From CBDIBC01 sp965276635 (lineage in GTDB: Bacteria > Actinomycetota > Acidimicrobiia > Acidimicrobiales > Palsa-688), in contig CBDIBC010000005.1 in assembly GCA_965276635.1 (NCBI GenBank), positions 62,001 through 126,000 on the forward strand: DNA of 64,000 nucleotides. The letters are read 5' to 3'. Each line of letters opens with the position of its first letter. Position 1 is the stretch's first letter. Below, one piece after another: positions 1 to 8,743 of the stretch. A program made the translations under genes and the position numbers. Under the pieces are notes generated by a model. That model did no database searches and had not been told where the DNA came from. It worked only from the letters and a program-made list of their open reading frames with translations.

Positions 1-1671
1 ACCGTTGTCGGCGTTGGCCCGCACGGCCAGCTTGCCCTTGCGAACGGCGTCCGCCCACTTCAGCACGGTGGTGAACTGCTCGGTCGCCACTGACGACGAG
101 AGCTGCACCTCACCGACGACGACTTCGCCCGAGGTGCCGTCGATGGAGATCACCTCACCCTCCCTCACCGTCTGCCCCTCCACCGCGAAGCCGCCATCGA
201 CGATCCGCACCCGCTCGGCGCCCACCACGGCCGGCTTGCCCCATCCCCGGGCCACGACCGCGGCATGGGAGACCAGCCCGCCTCGAGCGGTGAGTATCCC
301 CTCGGCGGCCAGCATCCCGTGCACGTCCTCGGGCGAGGTCTCCGAGCGGACCAGGATGACCTTCTCCCCCCTCGCCGCGGCCGCGGCGGCAGCGTCTGCC
401 GTCAGGTAGACGCGACCCACGCCGGCGCCCGGCGAGGCGGCCAAGCCCTTGGTCAACACGGTGCCGGTGCCGGTGACGGCGACCGGCTTGCCATCCCGCC
501 GGGCGAACTGCGGGTGGAGCACCTGATCGAGGTGATCGGCGGTGACCCGATTGATCGCCTCGTCCCTGGTGATCTTCCACTTGTGACCGGCCCGACCCTG
601 GGGACGGGTCATGTCCACTGCCATGCGCAGCGCGGCCACGCCGGTCCGCTTCCCCACCCTGGTCTGCAGCATCCACAGCTTGCCCTGGTCGATGGTGAAC
701 TCGGTGTCGCACATGTCCTGGTAGTGGGCTTCGAGCCGGGCAAAGATGGTCATCAGCTCGTCGAAGATGGCGGGGAAGCGGTCCTTCAGGGCGCCGAGAG
801 GCAGCGTGTTGCGGATGCCGGCGACCACATCCTCGCCCTGGGCGTTGATCAGGAAGTCGCCGTACTCGCCCTGGGCGCCGGTCGCCGGGTCGCGTGTGAA
901 GCCGACGCCGGTACCGGAGCGGTCGTCCCGGTTGCCGAACACCATGGTCTGCACGTTCACGGCCGTGCCTAGGTCGTGCGGGATCCGCTCGCGCACCCGG
1001 TAGGCAATCGCCCTGGCCCCGTTCCAGGACCGGAACACCGCCTCGACGGCGCCACGGAGCTGCTCAGCGGGCTCCTGGGGGAACGGCTCGCCTGTCGCCT
1101 GCTCTACCACCTTCTTGTAGGCGTCGCACAGCCCGGCCAGCGCACCCGCCGGCAGATCCGCGTCGCTCGCCACCCCAGCCCGGTCCTTGGCCTGGTCGAA
1201 CGGCTCGTCGAACAGGGCGCCGTCCATGTCCATCACGATCCGCCCATACATGGATATGAACCGGCGGTACGAGTCGTAGGCGAAGCGCTCGTCGCTCGTC
1301 TGCTCGGCCAGACCCTTCACCGAGGCGTCGTTCAGGCCCAGGTTCAAGACCGTGTCCATCATGCCGGGCATGGAGAACTTCGCCCCGGAGCGCACGCTCA
1401 CGAGGAGGGGGTCGGTGGCGTCGCCCAGCTTCTTGCCCATGGACCGCTCCAGCCGCCGGACGGCCCGGCCCACCTCGGCGTCGAGTCCTTCGGGCCAGCC
1501 GTCGCCCATGTAGGCGCGGCAGGCGTCGGTGGTGATGGTGAACCCCGGGGGCACGGGGAGGCCCAGCACCGATGTCATCTCCGCCAGGTTGGCGCCCTTC
1601 CCCCCGAGCAGGTCTTTCATGGCCATCGGCGCCTTGCGATACGAGTGATCGAAGGCGTACAGATACGGCAT
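1..1671 (-). CDS. ppdK: Pyruvate, phosphate dikinase, C-terminus cut by window edge
   Basis: Interconverts pyruvate, ATP and phosphate with PEP, AMP and pyrophosphate in the cytosol. The first 557 codons are inside the window; the C-terminal PEP/pyruvate barrel lies beyond base 1. The N-terminus has the glycine-rich GGKGANLAEM segment and the PGFTITTDACRAYM stretch of the ATP-grasp domain. The phosphohistidine swivel domain shows GGLVSHAAVVARGWGKPAVV near residue 470, with the catalytic His in SHA. The ATG at 1671 is preceded by GGAGG nine bases upstream, one of the clearest Shine-Dalgarno sites here. It lies downstream of glyS on the same strand, separated by a GC hairpin, so it may be cotranscribed or have its own promoter. 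PEP synthase is unlikely, because the layout follows the PPDK family. Confidence 0.95.
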   Translation of the reverse strand, partial: MPYLYAFDHSYRKAPMAMKDLLGGKGANLAEMTSVLGLPVPPGFTITTDACRAYMGDGWPEGLDAEVGRAVRRLERSMGKKLGDATDPLLVSVRSGAKFSMPGMMDTVLNLGLNDASVKGLAEQTSDERFAYDSYRRFISMYGRIVMDMDGALFDEPFDQAKDRAGVASDADLPAGALAGLCDAYKKVVEQATGEPFPQEPAEQLRGAVEAVFRSWNGARAIAYRVRERIPHDLGTAVNVQTMVFGNRDDRSGTGVGFTRDPATGAQGEYGDFLINAQGEDVVAGIRNTLPLGALKDRFPAIFDELMTIFARLEAHYQDMCDTEFTIDQGKLWMLQTRVGKRTGVAALRMAVDMTRPQGRAGHKWKITRDEAINRVTADHLDQVLHPQFARRDGKPVAVTGTGTVLTKGLAASPGAGVGRVYLTADAAAAAAARGEKVILVRSETSPEDVHGMLAAEGILTARGGLVSHAAVVARGWGKPAVVGAERVRIVDGGFAVEGQTVREGEVISIDGTSGEVVVGEVQLSSSVATEQFTTVLKWADAVRKGKLAVRANADNG

Positions 1672-1720
1672 CAGGGCTTTCCTCCGGGCGAACGACAGTA
1701 CGTCGAGCCTAGTGACCGCG

Positions 1721-1738
1721 GCGGCCGTCGACGGCCGC
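1721..1738 (-). terminator. Perfect GC palindrome after glyS
   Basis: GCGGCCGTCGACGGCCGC is an exact 18-bp palindrome that begins directly after the glyS stop codon and lies before ppdK. There is no T-tract. It could act as a terminator or an mRNA-stabilising hairpin between the two genes. Confidence 0.4.
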
Positions 1739-3055
1739 TCAGGGAGCGAGGCGGGCCTGGATCTCGCCGACCAGCGCGGCGATCGGCACCCGCTTCTGCT
1801 CGGTGGTGTCGCGGTCGCGGATCGTCACCGCCTCGTCCTCCAGGGAGTCGAAGTCGACGGTCACGCACAGCGGGGTGCCGATCTCGTCCTGGCGCCGGTA
1901 CCGACGGCCGATGGCCTGGGTCTCGTCGTAGTCACACATGGCGACCGGCGCCAGCAGGCGGTACACCTCCTGGGCCAGCGGCACCAGCGTGTCCTTGCGC
2001 GACAGGGGCAGGACCGCCACCTGGTAGGGAGCCAGGCGCGGGTGGAGGCGCAGCAGCGAACGCTCCTCCCCCGCCACCTCGTCGGTGCCGTAGGCGGCGA
2101 TCAGGAACGCCATCATGGTGCGCGTCGCTCCTGCCGCCGGCTCGATCACGTAGGGCACGTACCGCTCCCCCGACGCCTGATCGAAGTACTCGAGCTTCTC
2201 CCCGCTGGCGGCGGCATGCGCCTTCAGGTCGTAGTCGGTCCGGTTGGCGATACCCTCCAGCTCACCCCAGCCCCATGGGAACGCGAACTCCACGTCTGCG
2301 GTGGCCGCCGAATAGTGCGACAGCTCCTCGGCGTCATGGGGACGGAGCCTCAGCATGTCACGGGGGATGCCGAGGTCGACGTACCAGTCGAGCCGCTCCT
2401 TGCACCAGTACTCGAACCAGGTGCCGGCTTCGTCGGGCGCGACGAAGTACTCCAGCTCCATCTGCTCGAACTCTCGAGTACGGAAGACGAAGTTCCCCGG
2501 CGTGATCTCGTTGCGGAACGACTTGCCGATCTGGGCGATCCCGAACGGCGGGCGCTTGCGCGAGGTCCGCAGCACATTGCCGAAGTTCACGAAGTGGCCC
2601 TGAGCGGTCTCGGGACGAAGGTATGAGGCGTTCGCCTCGGACTCCACCGGGCCGGCATAGGTCTTGAACATCAGGTTGAACGCTCGCGCCTCGGTGAGGT
2701 CGGTGCTGTCGCAATTAGGGCAGTGCACCACTCCATCGGGGCCCGGCTCCAGGTGGTCTGCCCGCCACCTCTCCTTGCAGCTCCGACAATCCACCAACGG
2801 GTCGGTGAAGTTGGCCAGGTGGCCCGACGCCTCCCAGATCCGGGGGCTGGACAAGATGGCAGCATCCAGGCCGACGACGTCATGGCGCAGCTGCACCATC
2901 GAGCGCCACCACGCCTCCTTCACGTTGCGGAGCAGCAGCACACCCAGGGGCCCGTAGTCGTACGTGCTGCGAAATCCCCCGTAGATCTCCGCGGACGGGA
3001 ACACGAACCCCCGCTGCTTGCAGAGCCTGACGATGTCATCCATGCTCGGGGCCAT
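1739..3055 (-). CDS. glyS: Glycine--tRNA ligase (alpha2 type)
   Basis: Class II aminoacyl-tRNA synthetase that charges tRNA-Gly. At 438 residues it fits the single-chain homodimer form, slightly short of the usual 450-460. Class II motif 2 is visible in RNEITPGNFVFRTREFEQME, and the C-terminal anticodon-binding domain begins near LAPYQVAVLPLSRKD. A zinc-type pair CRSC ... CPNC occurs in the N-terminal half. TACCCT lies 8 bp upstream of the ATG and no Shine-Dalgarno is present, so the transcript is probably leaderless. The gene is followed by ppdK on the same strand. Confidence 0.97.
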   Translation of the reverse strand: MAPSMDDIVRLCKQRGFVFPSAEIYGGFRSTYDYGPLGVLLLRNVKEAWWRSMVQLRHDVVGLDAAILSSPRIWEASGHLANFTDPLVDCRSCKERWRADHLEPGPDGVVHCPNCDSTDLTEARAFNLMFKTYAGPVESEANASYLRPETAQGHFVNFGNVLRTSRKRPPFGIAQIGKSFRNEITPGNFVFRTREFEQMELEYFVAPDEAGTWFEYWCKERLDWYVDLGIPRDMLRLRPHDAEELSHYSAATADVEFAFPWGWGELEGIANRTDYDLKAHAAASGEKLEYFDQASGERYVPYVIEPAAGATRTMMAFLIAAYGTDEVAGEERSLLRLHPRLAPYQVAVLPLSRKDTLVPLAQEVYRLLAPVAMCDYDETQAIGRRYRRQDEIGTPLCVTVDFDSLEDEAVTIRDRDTTEQKRVPIAALVGEIQARLAP

Positions 3056-3130
3056 AGCGGCTCAGGGTAGTGGCGTCCGGCCGGACAGCGGCTGGCCAAC
3101 CGGGCCGGTGCGGCGGCGGCGCGCGCCGGC

Positions 3131-3220
3131 GGCGGGGTTGAAGGCGGCGGGGTTGAAGGCGGCGGGGTTGAAGGCGGCGGGGTTGAAGGCGGCGGGGTTG
3201 AAGGCGGCGGGGTTGAAGGC
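3131..3220. repeat. Six perfect copies of a 15-bp tandem repeat
   Basis: Unit GGCGGGGTTGAAGGC is repeated six times without a mismatch in the 305-bp gap between glyS and recO. It abuts a large hairpin. The open frames across it (for example one repeating AFNPA) have no start signal and end in low-complexity sequence, so I read it as a non-coding minisatellite. Confidence 0.95.
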
Positions 3221-3224
3221 GGCG

Positions 3225-3280
3225 GCCATCGTTCGCGCGTTGGCCCAGGAACGGTCCTGGGCAATCGCGCGAACGATGGC
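3225..3280. repeat. Large inverted repeat (26-bp arms, 4-nt loop)
   Basis: The arms 3225-3250 and 3255-3280 match at 24 of 26 positions around loop ACGG. The core is CCATCGTTCGCGCG, followed by GCCCAGGA. The same core recurs at 60417-60466, again beside a tandem array, so this is one member of a dispersed family. It lies upstream of glyS and downstream of recO. Confidence 0.9.
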
Positions 3281-3360
3281 GACGAGCGACGACCGCCAGA
3301 GCCAGGTTCGGTGGCGACAGCGGACCCGCTGCCACCGTGGCCCGCCGCGCTCAGTGGGGC

Positions 3361-4101
3361 TCAGTGGCTCAGCAGCCGCACGGCCCGGAGGCGCCGGTCC
3401 AGGTGCGCCTCGAGGGCGCGGACCGCCAGGTCCGACACCTCGGCGGTCACCGGGCCGGACGGCAGGGTCAGCGCCGTGCGCAAGTCGCCCCCGAGGATGG
3501 CCCGCACCACCGCCAGGGCGCCGGGGGTCAGCGCCGGGCCCCGTCGGCACCGGCGGCACAGCGCGCCACCCTCGGCCGGGTCGAAGGCGACCAGATCCTC
3601 GGGCCCGTCCCCACCATCGGGGACGGGCGCGACACCGCAACGGGCACAGCGGTCGAGAACCGGTGCCACGCCCTGGAGGGCGAGGAGCTTCCAGTAGAAG
3701 CCGGCGACCAGTAAGGGAGAAGGTTGCGCAGCCAGCGTGCGGAGGGCAGCGACGAGCATCTGGTAAAGGCGCGGATCTGCCTCTCCTTCCTGAGCCACCT
3801 GGTCCACCGCCTCCACCAGGGCCATGGCATCGGTCATCCGCGCCAGGTCCTCACGTACCGCCCGGAAATGGGCGAGCGCCTCGGCCTGGGTGATGGTGTC
3901 GAGCTGACGGCCCTCGTAGAGGATCAGGCTGACGTGCGTCGGGGGCTCCAGCCGGCTGCCGAAGCGGCTCTTGGTCTTGCGCACGCCCTTGGCCACGGCG
4001 CGCACCTTTCCCCGACCTTCGGTGAGCAGGACGATGATGCGATCGGACTCCCCGAGCTTGTGGGTCCGCAGCACGACCCCGTGCTCACGGTAGATGGCCA
4101 T
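3361..4101 (-). CDS. recO: DNA repair protein RecO
   Basis: Recombination mediator that loads RecA onto SSB-coated single strands (RecFOR pathway). The 246 residues match the family. The N-terminal OB fold begins MAIYREHGVVLRTHKLGESD, and a C-terminal zinc finger is built from DRCARCGV and LCRRCR. It lies 9 bp downstream of uppS on the same strand, a recO-uppS pairing common in actinobacteria. Confidence 0.95.
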   Translation of the reverse strand: MAIYREHGVVLRTHKLGESDRIIVLLTEGRGKVRAVAKGVRKTKSRFGSRLEPPTHVSLILYEGRQLDTITQAEALAHFRAVREDLARMTDAMALVEAVDQVAQEGEADPRLYQMLVAALRTLAAQPSPLLVAGFYWKLLALQGVAPVLDRCARCGVAPVPDGGDGPEDLVAFDPAEGGALCRRCRRGPALTPGALAVVRAILGGDLRTALTLPSGPVTAEVSDLAVRALEAHLDRRLRAVRLLSH

Positions 4102-4110
4102 GGGACCGGG

Positions 4111-4848
4111 CTACCCCGGGATGCCCTGGCTCTTGGTGTCACCGAAACGCCGATCCCGTGCCTGGAACTCCCGCACGGCCTCGCGCAGGTGATCCCGACG
4201 GAAGTCGGGCCACAGGACGTCCACGAAGACCAGCTCGCTGTAGGCCAGCTCCCAGATCAAGAAGTTGGAGATGCGATGCTCGCCCGACGTGCGGATCACC
4301 AGGTCCGGATCAGGGATGCTCGGGTCGTAGAGCCGGCTGGCGATGGCCTTCTCGGTGATCTTCGATGTCGGCACCCCTTCGGCGACCAGCGCCTTGACCG
4401 CGTCGACGATCTCGGCCCGACCGCCGTAGTTGAACGCCACGGTGAGTGTCATCTTGCGGTTGTGCTCGGTGAGGCGGGCCGCATCGTCCATGCGCCGCAC
4501 CACCCAGCGCGGCACCCGCCAGTCCCGCCGCCCGATGAAACGGATCCGCACCCCGAGGCGGTGCAGGTCGTCGCGCCGGCGGGTCAGAAGCTGATCGGCG
4601 ATGACGTTGATGAGGAAGCGCACCTCGTCGCCGGGACGCCGCCAGTTCTCGGTCGAGAAGGCGTAGACGGTGAACCACTCCACCCCTAGTTCCAACGCAC
4701 CCTGCGCCGCATCGAAGAGCGCCTCCTCGCCCGCCCGGTGACCCTCGGTGCGAGGGAGGCCCTGCTTGGTGGCCCAACGCCCGTTCCCGTCCATGACACA
4801 GGCCACGTGTCGCGGGATCCGGTTCGGGTCCAGGCCATCGAGGTCCAT
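4111..4848 (-). CDS. uppS: Polyprenyl diphosphate synthase (cis-prenyltransferase)
   Basis: Condenses isopentenyl diphosphate into a long cis-polyprenyl diphosphate, the lipid carrier for peptidoglycan and wall glycans. The first catalytic block VMDGNGRWA has its Asp, and FSTENWRRPGDEV and the C-terminal ISNFLIWELAYSELVF block are typical. I chose the ATG at 4848 because TACCGT ends 7 bp upstream and there is no Shine-Dalgarno; a GTG at 4857 is the alternative. Adjacent to recO. Chain length (decaprenyl or other) cannot be read from the sequence. Confidence 0.94.
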   Translation of the reverse strand: MDLDGLDPNRIPRHVACVMDGNGRWATKQGLPRTEGHRAGEEALFDAAQGALELGVEWFTVYAFSTENWRRPGDEVRFLINVIADQLLTRRRDDLHRLGVRIRFIGRRDWRVPRWVVRRMDDAARLTEHNRKMTLTVAFNYGGRAEIVDAVKALVAEGVPTSKITEKAIASRLYDPSIPDPDLVIRTSGEHRISNFLIWELAYSELVFVDVLWPDFRRDHLREAVREFQARDRRFGDTKSQGIPG

Positions 4849-4903
4849 CGCGAGCACGGTACCGCCTGCGGCGGGACCGGCCTCCCCGCCCGGTACCTGC
4901 GAC

Positions 4904-5836
4904 TCAGGCCAGCGCCGGGCGCACCTCGGCGCCGAGGAGGGCTACGTGCTCCACATCGGCGATGTCGAGCACCTGGAGGTACACGACGTCGGCGCCCGCC
5001 TTGCCCCACGCGGCCAGTCGCTCGACGACCTCTCCCGGCAGGCCACACGCACCGCTGGTCCGCAGCTCGTCGATCCCGCGACCGATGGCTCGGGCCCGCC
5101 GGGCCACCTCGGCGTCGGTGGCCCCGCAACAGACAACGACCGCCGCCGAGCACCGGATGCTGCCTGGGTCCCGATCCGCCTCCTCGCACGCCGTGCGGAC
5201 CTGTCGGTAGAGCTGCTCGGCGTCCTCCGGTGCGGCAAAGGGTGTGTTGAACTCGTCGGCGAAGCGCGCCGCCAGCGCCGGGGTCCGCTTGGGGCCGACC
5301 CCGCCCACGATGATCGGCGGCCGGGGTTCCTGAACCGGCTTCGGCAGCGCCGGACTGTCGATGAGGCGGTAATGCTGCCCGGTGTGGGTGAACGTGGCGC
5401 CGGGGGGTGTCGCCCACAGCCCGGTGATGATGGCCAGCTGCTCCTCCAGGCGTTCGAACCGTTCGCTGGTCGGTGGGAACGGGACTCCGTACGCGGTGTG
5501 CTCGGCGTCGTACCATCCGGCGCCGATGCCGAGCTCGACTCGGCCGCCGCTCATAGCATCCACGCCGGCCACGGCGATGGCGAGGGGGCCCGGCAGGCGG
5601 AAGGTGGCGGCGGTGAGCAGGGTGCCCAATCGGATCCGCTCGGTATCGCGGGCCAGCCCGGCCAGGACCGTCCAGGCATCACTTGGCCCGGGCCGGCCGT
5701 CGCTATCACCCATCGTCAGGTAGTGATCAGAGCGGAAGAAGGCATCGAAGCCTCCCGCCTCCGCCGCTCGGGCCATGGCCAACTGCTGATCGTAGGTGGC
5801 GCCCAGCTGGGGTTCGGTGAAGATTCGGAGTCGCAT
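4904..5836 (-). CDS. LLM class (F420-dependent type) oxidoreductase
   Basis: A luciferase-like TIM-barrel redox enzyme of 310 residues. The N-terminus MRLRIFTEPQLGATYDQQLA, the RSDHYL segment and GGRVELGIGAGWYDAEH, followed by FPPTSERFERLEEQL, are typical of actinobacterial LLM enzymes that usually use coenzyme F420. The substrate is unknown. CAGGAT ends 8 bp before the ATG, suggesting a leaderless mRNA. It is divergent from the helicase at 5911 and upstream of uppS on the same strand. Confidence 0.85.
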   Translation of the reverse strand: MRLRIFTEPQLGATYDQQLAMARAAEAGGFDAFFRSDHYLTMGDSDGRPGPSDAWTVLAGLARDTERIRLGTLLTAATFRLPGPLAIAVAGVDAMSGGRVELGIGAGWYDAEHTAYGVPFPPTSERFERLEEQLAIITGLWATPPGATFTHTGQHYRLIDSPALPKPVQEPRPPIIVGGVGPKRTPALAARFADEFNTPFAAPEDAEQLYRQVRTACEEADRDPGSIRCSAAVVVCCGATDAEVARRARAIGRGIDELRTSGACGLPGEVVERLAAWGKAGADVVYLQVLDIADVEHVALLGAEVRPALA

Positions 5837-5910
5837 TGCCGTGCATCCTGCCCCGGCCGGGTGCCCGCCATCCCTCCGGGTTGTCGCACCCGGCCGTTAG
5901 CGTCAGCGGC

Positions 5911-7902
5911 ATGGCCGACTCCACCATCGCCACCGCACTGGGGCGGGTCACCCAGGGCCTGGCCGCCGGGGAGGACCGACCGTCGCAGCTGCGAATGGCG
6001 GAGGCGGTGGCCGCCGGCGTGACCGGGCACCGCCACCTGGTCGTGCAGGCCGGGACGGGGACCGGGAAGAGCATGGGCTACTTGGTGCCGCTGCTGACCG
6101 TCGGCGCCCGGGTGGTGGTCGCCACGGCCACGAAGGCCCTGCAGGACCAGCTGGCCACCCGAGACCTGCCGCTGCTAACCAGCCGCCTCGGCGCGCCGTT
6201 CACGTACGCGGTGCTGAAGGGCCGGACGAACTACCTGTGCCGGCAGCGGGCCGACGAGATCAGCGGCCACGGGGCCGACCAGCTCACCCTGGACGGTGCT
6301 GCGGCGGGAGGCACGGCCGCTCCAGGGCCGCTGGGCCGGGAGGTCACGCGCCTGATCGCCTGGGCGCAGACCGCGGAGACCGGCGATCGGGCCGACCTGC
6401 CCTGGGAACCGACGGCCACGGCCTGGGCTCAAGTCAGTGTGGGCCCCAGGGACTGCCCGGGCCGGACGCGCTGCCCCTCCGGTGAGTCGTGCTTCGCCGA
6501 AGCGGCGAGGGATCGCGCCGCAGCCGCCGACGTGGTGGTCGTGAACACCCACCTCTACGCCGCCCACCTCGGTAGCGGCGGCGAGGTCCTGCCTCCCCAC
6601 GACGTGGTGGTGGTGGACGAGGCCCACGAGCTGGAGGACATCGCCTCGGCCAGCCTGGGCTTCGAGCTGGCTCCCGGCCGCCTCCACGCCCTCGCCCGGA
6701 CCGCCCGCCCGCTCTTGAGCGAAGCGGAGGCGAGCACCGCTGTTGACGACGCCGCGTCGTTGCTCGCCGACGCCCTCCTCCCCCACCGCGACGCTCGACT
6801 GGCCCATCCCCTCGATGCCACCCTCGCCGAGCACCTGGGGGTCGTCCGCGACCGGGTCAGCCGGCTCGTGGCCGCCGTCCGGGCCGCAGGACGATCGAGC
6901 GACGGCGCGCCCGGACGAGGCGACGATTCCGGGCGACGCCGGCGGACCCAGCAGGCGGCCACCCATCTGCTCACCGACATCGACGCCATCCTGGAGCTGT
7001 CCGGGTCCTCTGCGGTCGGCAGCCGAGTGGGCTGGGTCGAAGGCCCGGCCCACTCCCCCGTCCTGCGCGTCGCCCCGGTCGACATCGGGGCCACCCTCTC
7101 CGCCCTGCTGTGGCAGCCGGACGGGGCACCGACCGCAATCCTGACCAGCGCCACCATCCCGCCCCGCTTGGGCGCCCGCATCGGCCTGCCAGAAGGGTCC
7201 TACGACGAGCTCGACGTCGGCAGCCCGTTCGATTACCAGACCCAGGCTCTCCTCTACTGCGCCATGCACCTGCCCGACCCGCGGGCCGGCGGCTACGAGA
7301 CGGCCATGCTCGACGAGCTGGTCGCCCTCATCGAAGCGGCCGGGGGCCGGACCCTGGCGCTGTTCACCAGCTGGCGGGCCATGCAGTCGGCGGCCGCCCA
7401 GATCACCGACCGGGTCGGTTTCACGGTCCTGACCCAGGCCGACCTGCCGAAGCCGGCGCTGGTCGCGCGATTCGCCGGCGACGAGCAGTCGTGCCTGTTC
7501 GCCACCATGGGCTTCTGGCAGGGCGTCGACATCCCCGGGCCGGCCTTGTCACTCGTCGTGATGGATCGCCTTCCTTTTCCCCGCCCCGACGACCCGCTCC
7601 TCCAGGCTCGCCGCGAGCTGCTCGGGCGGGGCGCCTTCAAGGCCATCGACGTGCCCCGGGCGGCCACGCTGCTCGCCCAGGGCGCCGGTCGCCTCATCCG
7701 TACAGCCACCGACCGGGGCGTGGTCGCCGTCCTCGACCCCCGCCTGGGCACCGCGGGCTACCGGTGGGACCTGGTGCGAGCCCTGCCGCCCATGCGGCGC
7801 ACGCGCCACCGCGACGAGGTGGTGTCGTTCCTGACGCCCCTGCGCGCTGGCAACCCGGCCGGGAGGGTCACCGTCGGCGGGCCGCAGCCGAGCGCGGGCT
7901 GA
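5911..7902 (+). CDS. DinG/XPD-like ATP-dependent DNA helicase
   Basis: Superfamily 2 helicase of about 663 residues. Walker A is GTGTGKSMGY near residue 48 and the Walker B box is VVVDEAHELED. Four cysteines between them (in YLCRQR, DCPGRTRC and ESCF) fit the 4Fe-4S cluster of the XPD/DinG family. Motif VI follows as QGAGRLIRT. The start at 5911 gives the usual N-terminus and has TAGCGT 7 bp upstream. It is convergent with era, only 4 bp apart, and interrupts a minus-strand block of core genes. Confidence 0.9.
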   Translation: MADSTIATALGRVTQGLAAGEDRPSQLRMAEAVAAGVTGHRHLVVQAGTGTGKSMGYLVPLLTVGARVVVATATKALQDQLATRDLPLLTSRLGAPFTYAVLKGRTNYLCRQRADEISGHGADQLTLDGAAAGGTAAPGPLGREVTRLIAWAQTAETGDRADLPWEPTATAWAQVSVGPRDCPGRTRCPSGESCFAEAARDRAAAADVVVVNTHLYAAHLGSGGEVLPPHDVVVVDEAHELEDIASASLGFELAPGRLHALARTARPLLSEAEASTAVDDAASLLADALLPHRDARLAHPLDATLAEHLGVVRDRVSRLVAAVRAAGRSSDGAPGRGDDSGRRRRTQQAATHLLTDIDAILELSGSSAVGSRVGWVEGPAHSPVLRVAPVDIGATLSALLWQPDGAPTAILTSATIPPRLGARIGLPEGSYDELDVGSPFDYQTQALLYCAMHLPDPRAGGYETAMLDELVALIEAAGGRTLALFTSWRAMQSAAAQITDRVGFTVLTQADLPKPALVARFAGDEQSCLFATMGFWQGVDIPGPALSLVVMDRLPFPRPDDPLLQARRELLGRGAFKAIDVPRAATLLAQGAGRLIRTATDRGVVAVLDPRLGTAGYRWDLVRALPPMRRTRHRDEVVSFLTPLRAGNPAGRVTVGGPQPSAG

Positions 7903-7906
7903 GGCG

Positions 7907-8743
7907 CTAGTAGCCGAGGCGTTCCAGCGCTCGGGGGCGGCTCTGCCAGTTCCGGTCGACCTTGACGAACAGCTCCAGGTAGACCCCCTCCGGGAGCTGC
8001 TCGCGCACTCGGATCCCGACCTCCTTGAGCACCCCACCGCCCCGACCGATGACGATGCCCTTCTGGCTGTCCCGCTCCACCAGGATCTCGCACCGGACGC
8101 GCGGCCATTCCCATTCGGTGACCCGACAGGCGATGGAGTGTGGCACCTCGTCGTGGGTGACGGCGAGCAGCTGCTCACGGACCAGCTCGGCGACCCAGAA
8201 CGCCTCGGGCACGTCGGTGACCATGTCGTCGGGATACAGCATCGGGCCCTCGGGGAGCCGGGAGACGATTGCCGCCACCAGCGCGTCCACCCCCTGACCG
8301 GTCATGGCCGAGATCGGGAAGTACTCGTCGAGGCCGAGCGTGGCGGCGTGCTCCAGCTGGCTGAGGACCTGGAGTCGCGTCGCCGCGTCCACCTTGTTCA
8401 CCACACAGATCGACGCGGCGGGCACCAACGCGGCCACGAATCGGTCACCACGACCCACCGGCGCGGTGGCGTCGACGACCAGGACGACCACGTCCACTGA
8501 TCCCATGGCATCCGAGGCGGTGTCGTTCAAGCGGGTGCCCAGGAGCGTGCGTGGCTTGTGGATGCCCGGCGTGTCCACGAACACCACCTGGGCGTCTGGC
8601 CTGGTGAGCACGCCCCGCACCTGGTTCCGGGTGGTCTGCGCCACCGGCGAGGTGATGGACACCTTCTGGCCGAGCACGGTGTTGAGCAGGGTGGACTTCC
8701 CGACGTTCGGTCGCCCGATGAGGGTGGCGAAGCCGGACCTCAC
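7907..8743 (-). CDS. era: GTPase Era
   Basis: Ribosome-assembly GTPase that binds the 3' end of 16S rRNA. G1 is GRPNVGKST, G3 DTPGIH and G4 NKVD, and the C-terminal KH domain contains KGIVIGRGGGVLKEVG. Length 278. The GTG start overlaps the stop of the CBS protein gene by 4 bp (GTGA), so the two are translationally coupled. Gene order ybeY-corC-era is standard. Confidence 0.97.
   Translation of the reverse strand: MRSGFATLIGRPNVGKSTLLNTVLGQKVSITSPVAQTTRNQVRGVLTRPDAQVVFVDTPGIHKPRTLLGTRLNDTASDAMGSVDVVVLVVDATAPVGRGDRFVAALVPAASICVVNKVDAATRLQVLSQLEHAATLGLDEYFPISAMTGQGVDALVAAIVSRLPEGPMLYPDDMVTDVPEAFWVAELVREQLLAVTHDEVPHSIACRVTEWEWPRVRCEILVERDSQKGIVIGRGGGVLKEVGIRVREQLPEGVYLELFVKVDRNWQSRPRALERLGY

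Noticed and set aside
976..2505. Long plus-strand frame opposite ppdK and glyS
   Set aside because: It is the codon-bias shadow of two clear minus-strand genes, and its composition (Arg/Pro/Gly-rich) is typical of antisense frames in GC-rich DNA.
3062..3640. Open frame encoding repeated AFNPA pentapeptides over the 15-bp array
   Set aside because: It is antisense-like outside the repeat, overlaps recO on the same strand in another frame, and has no start signal. The repeat is also open in other frames, as expected for a stop-free GC-rich array.
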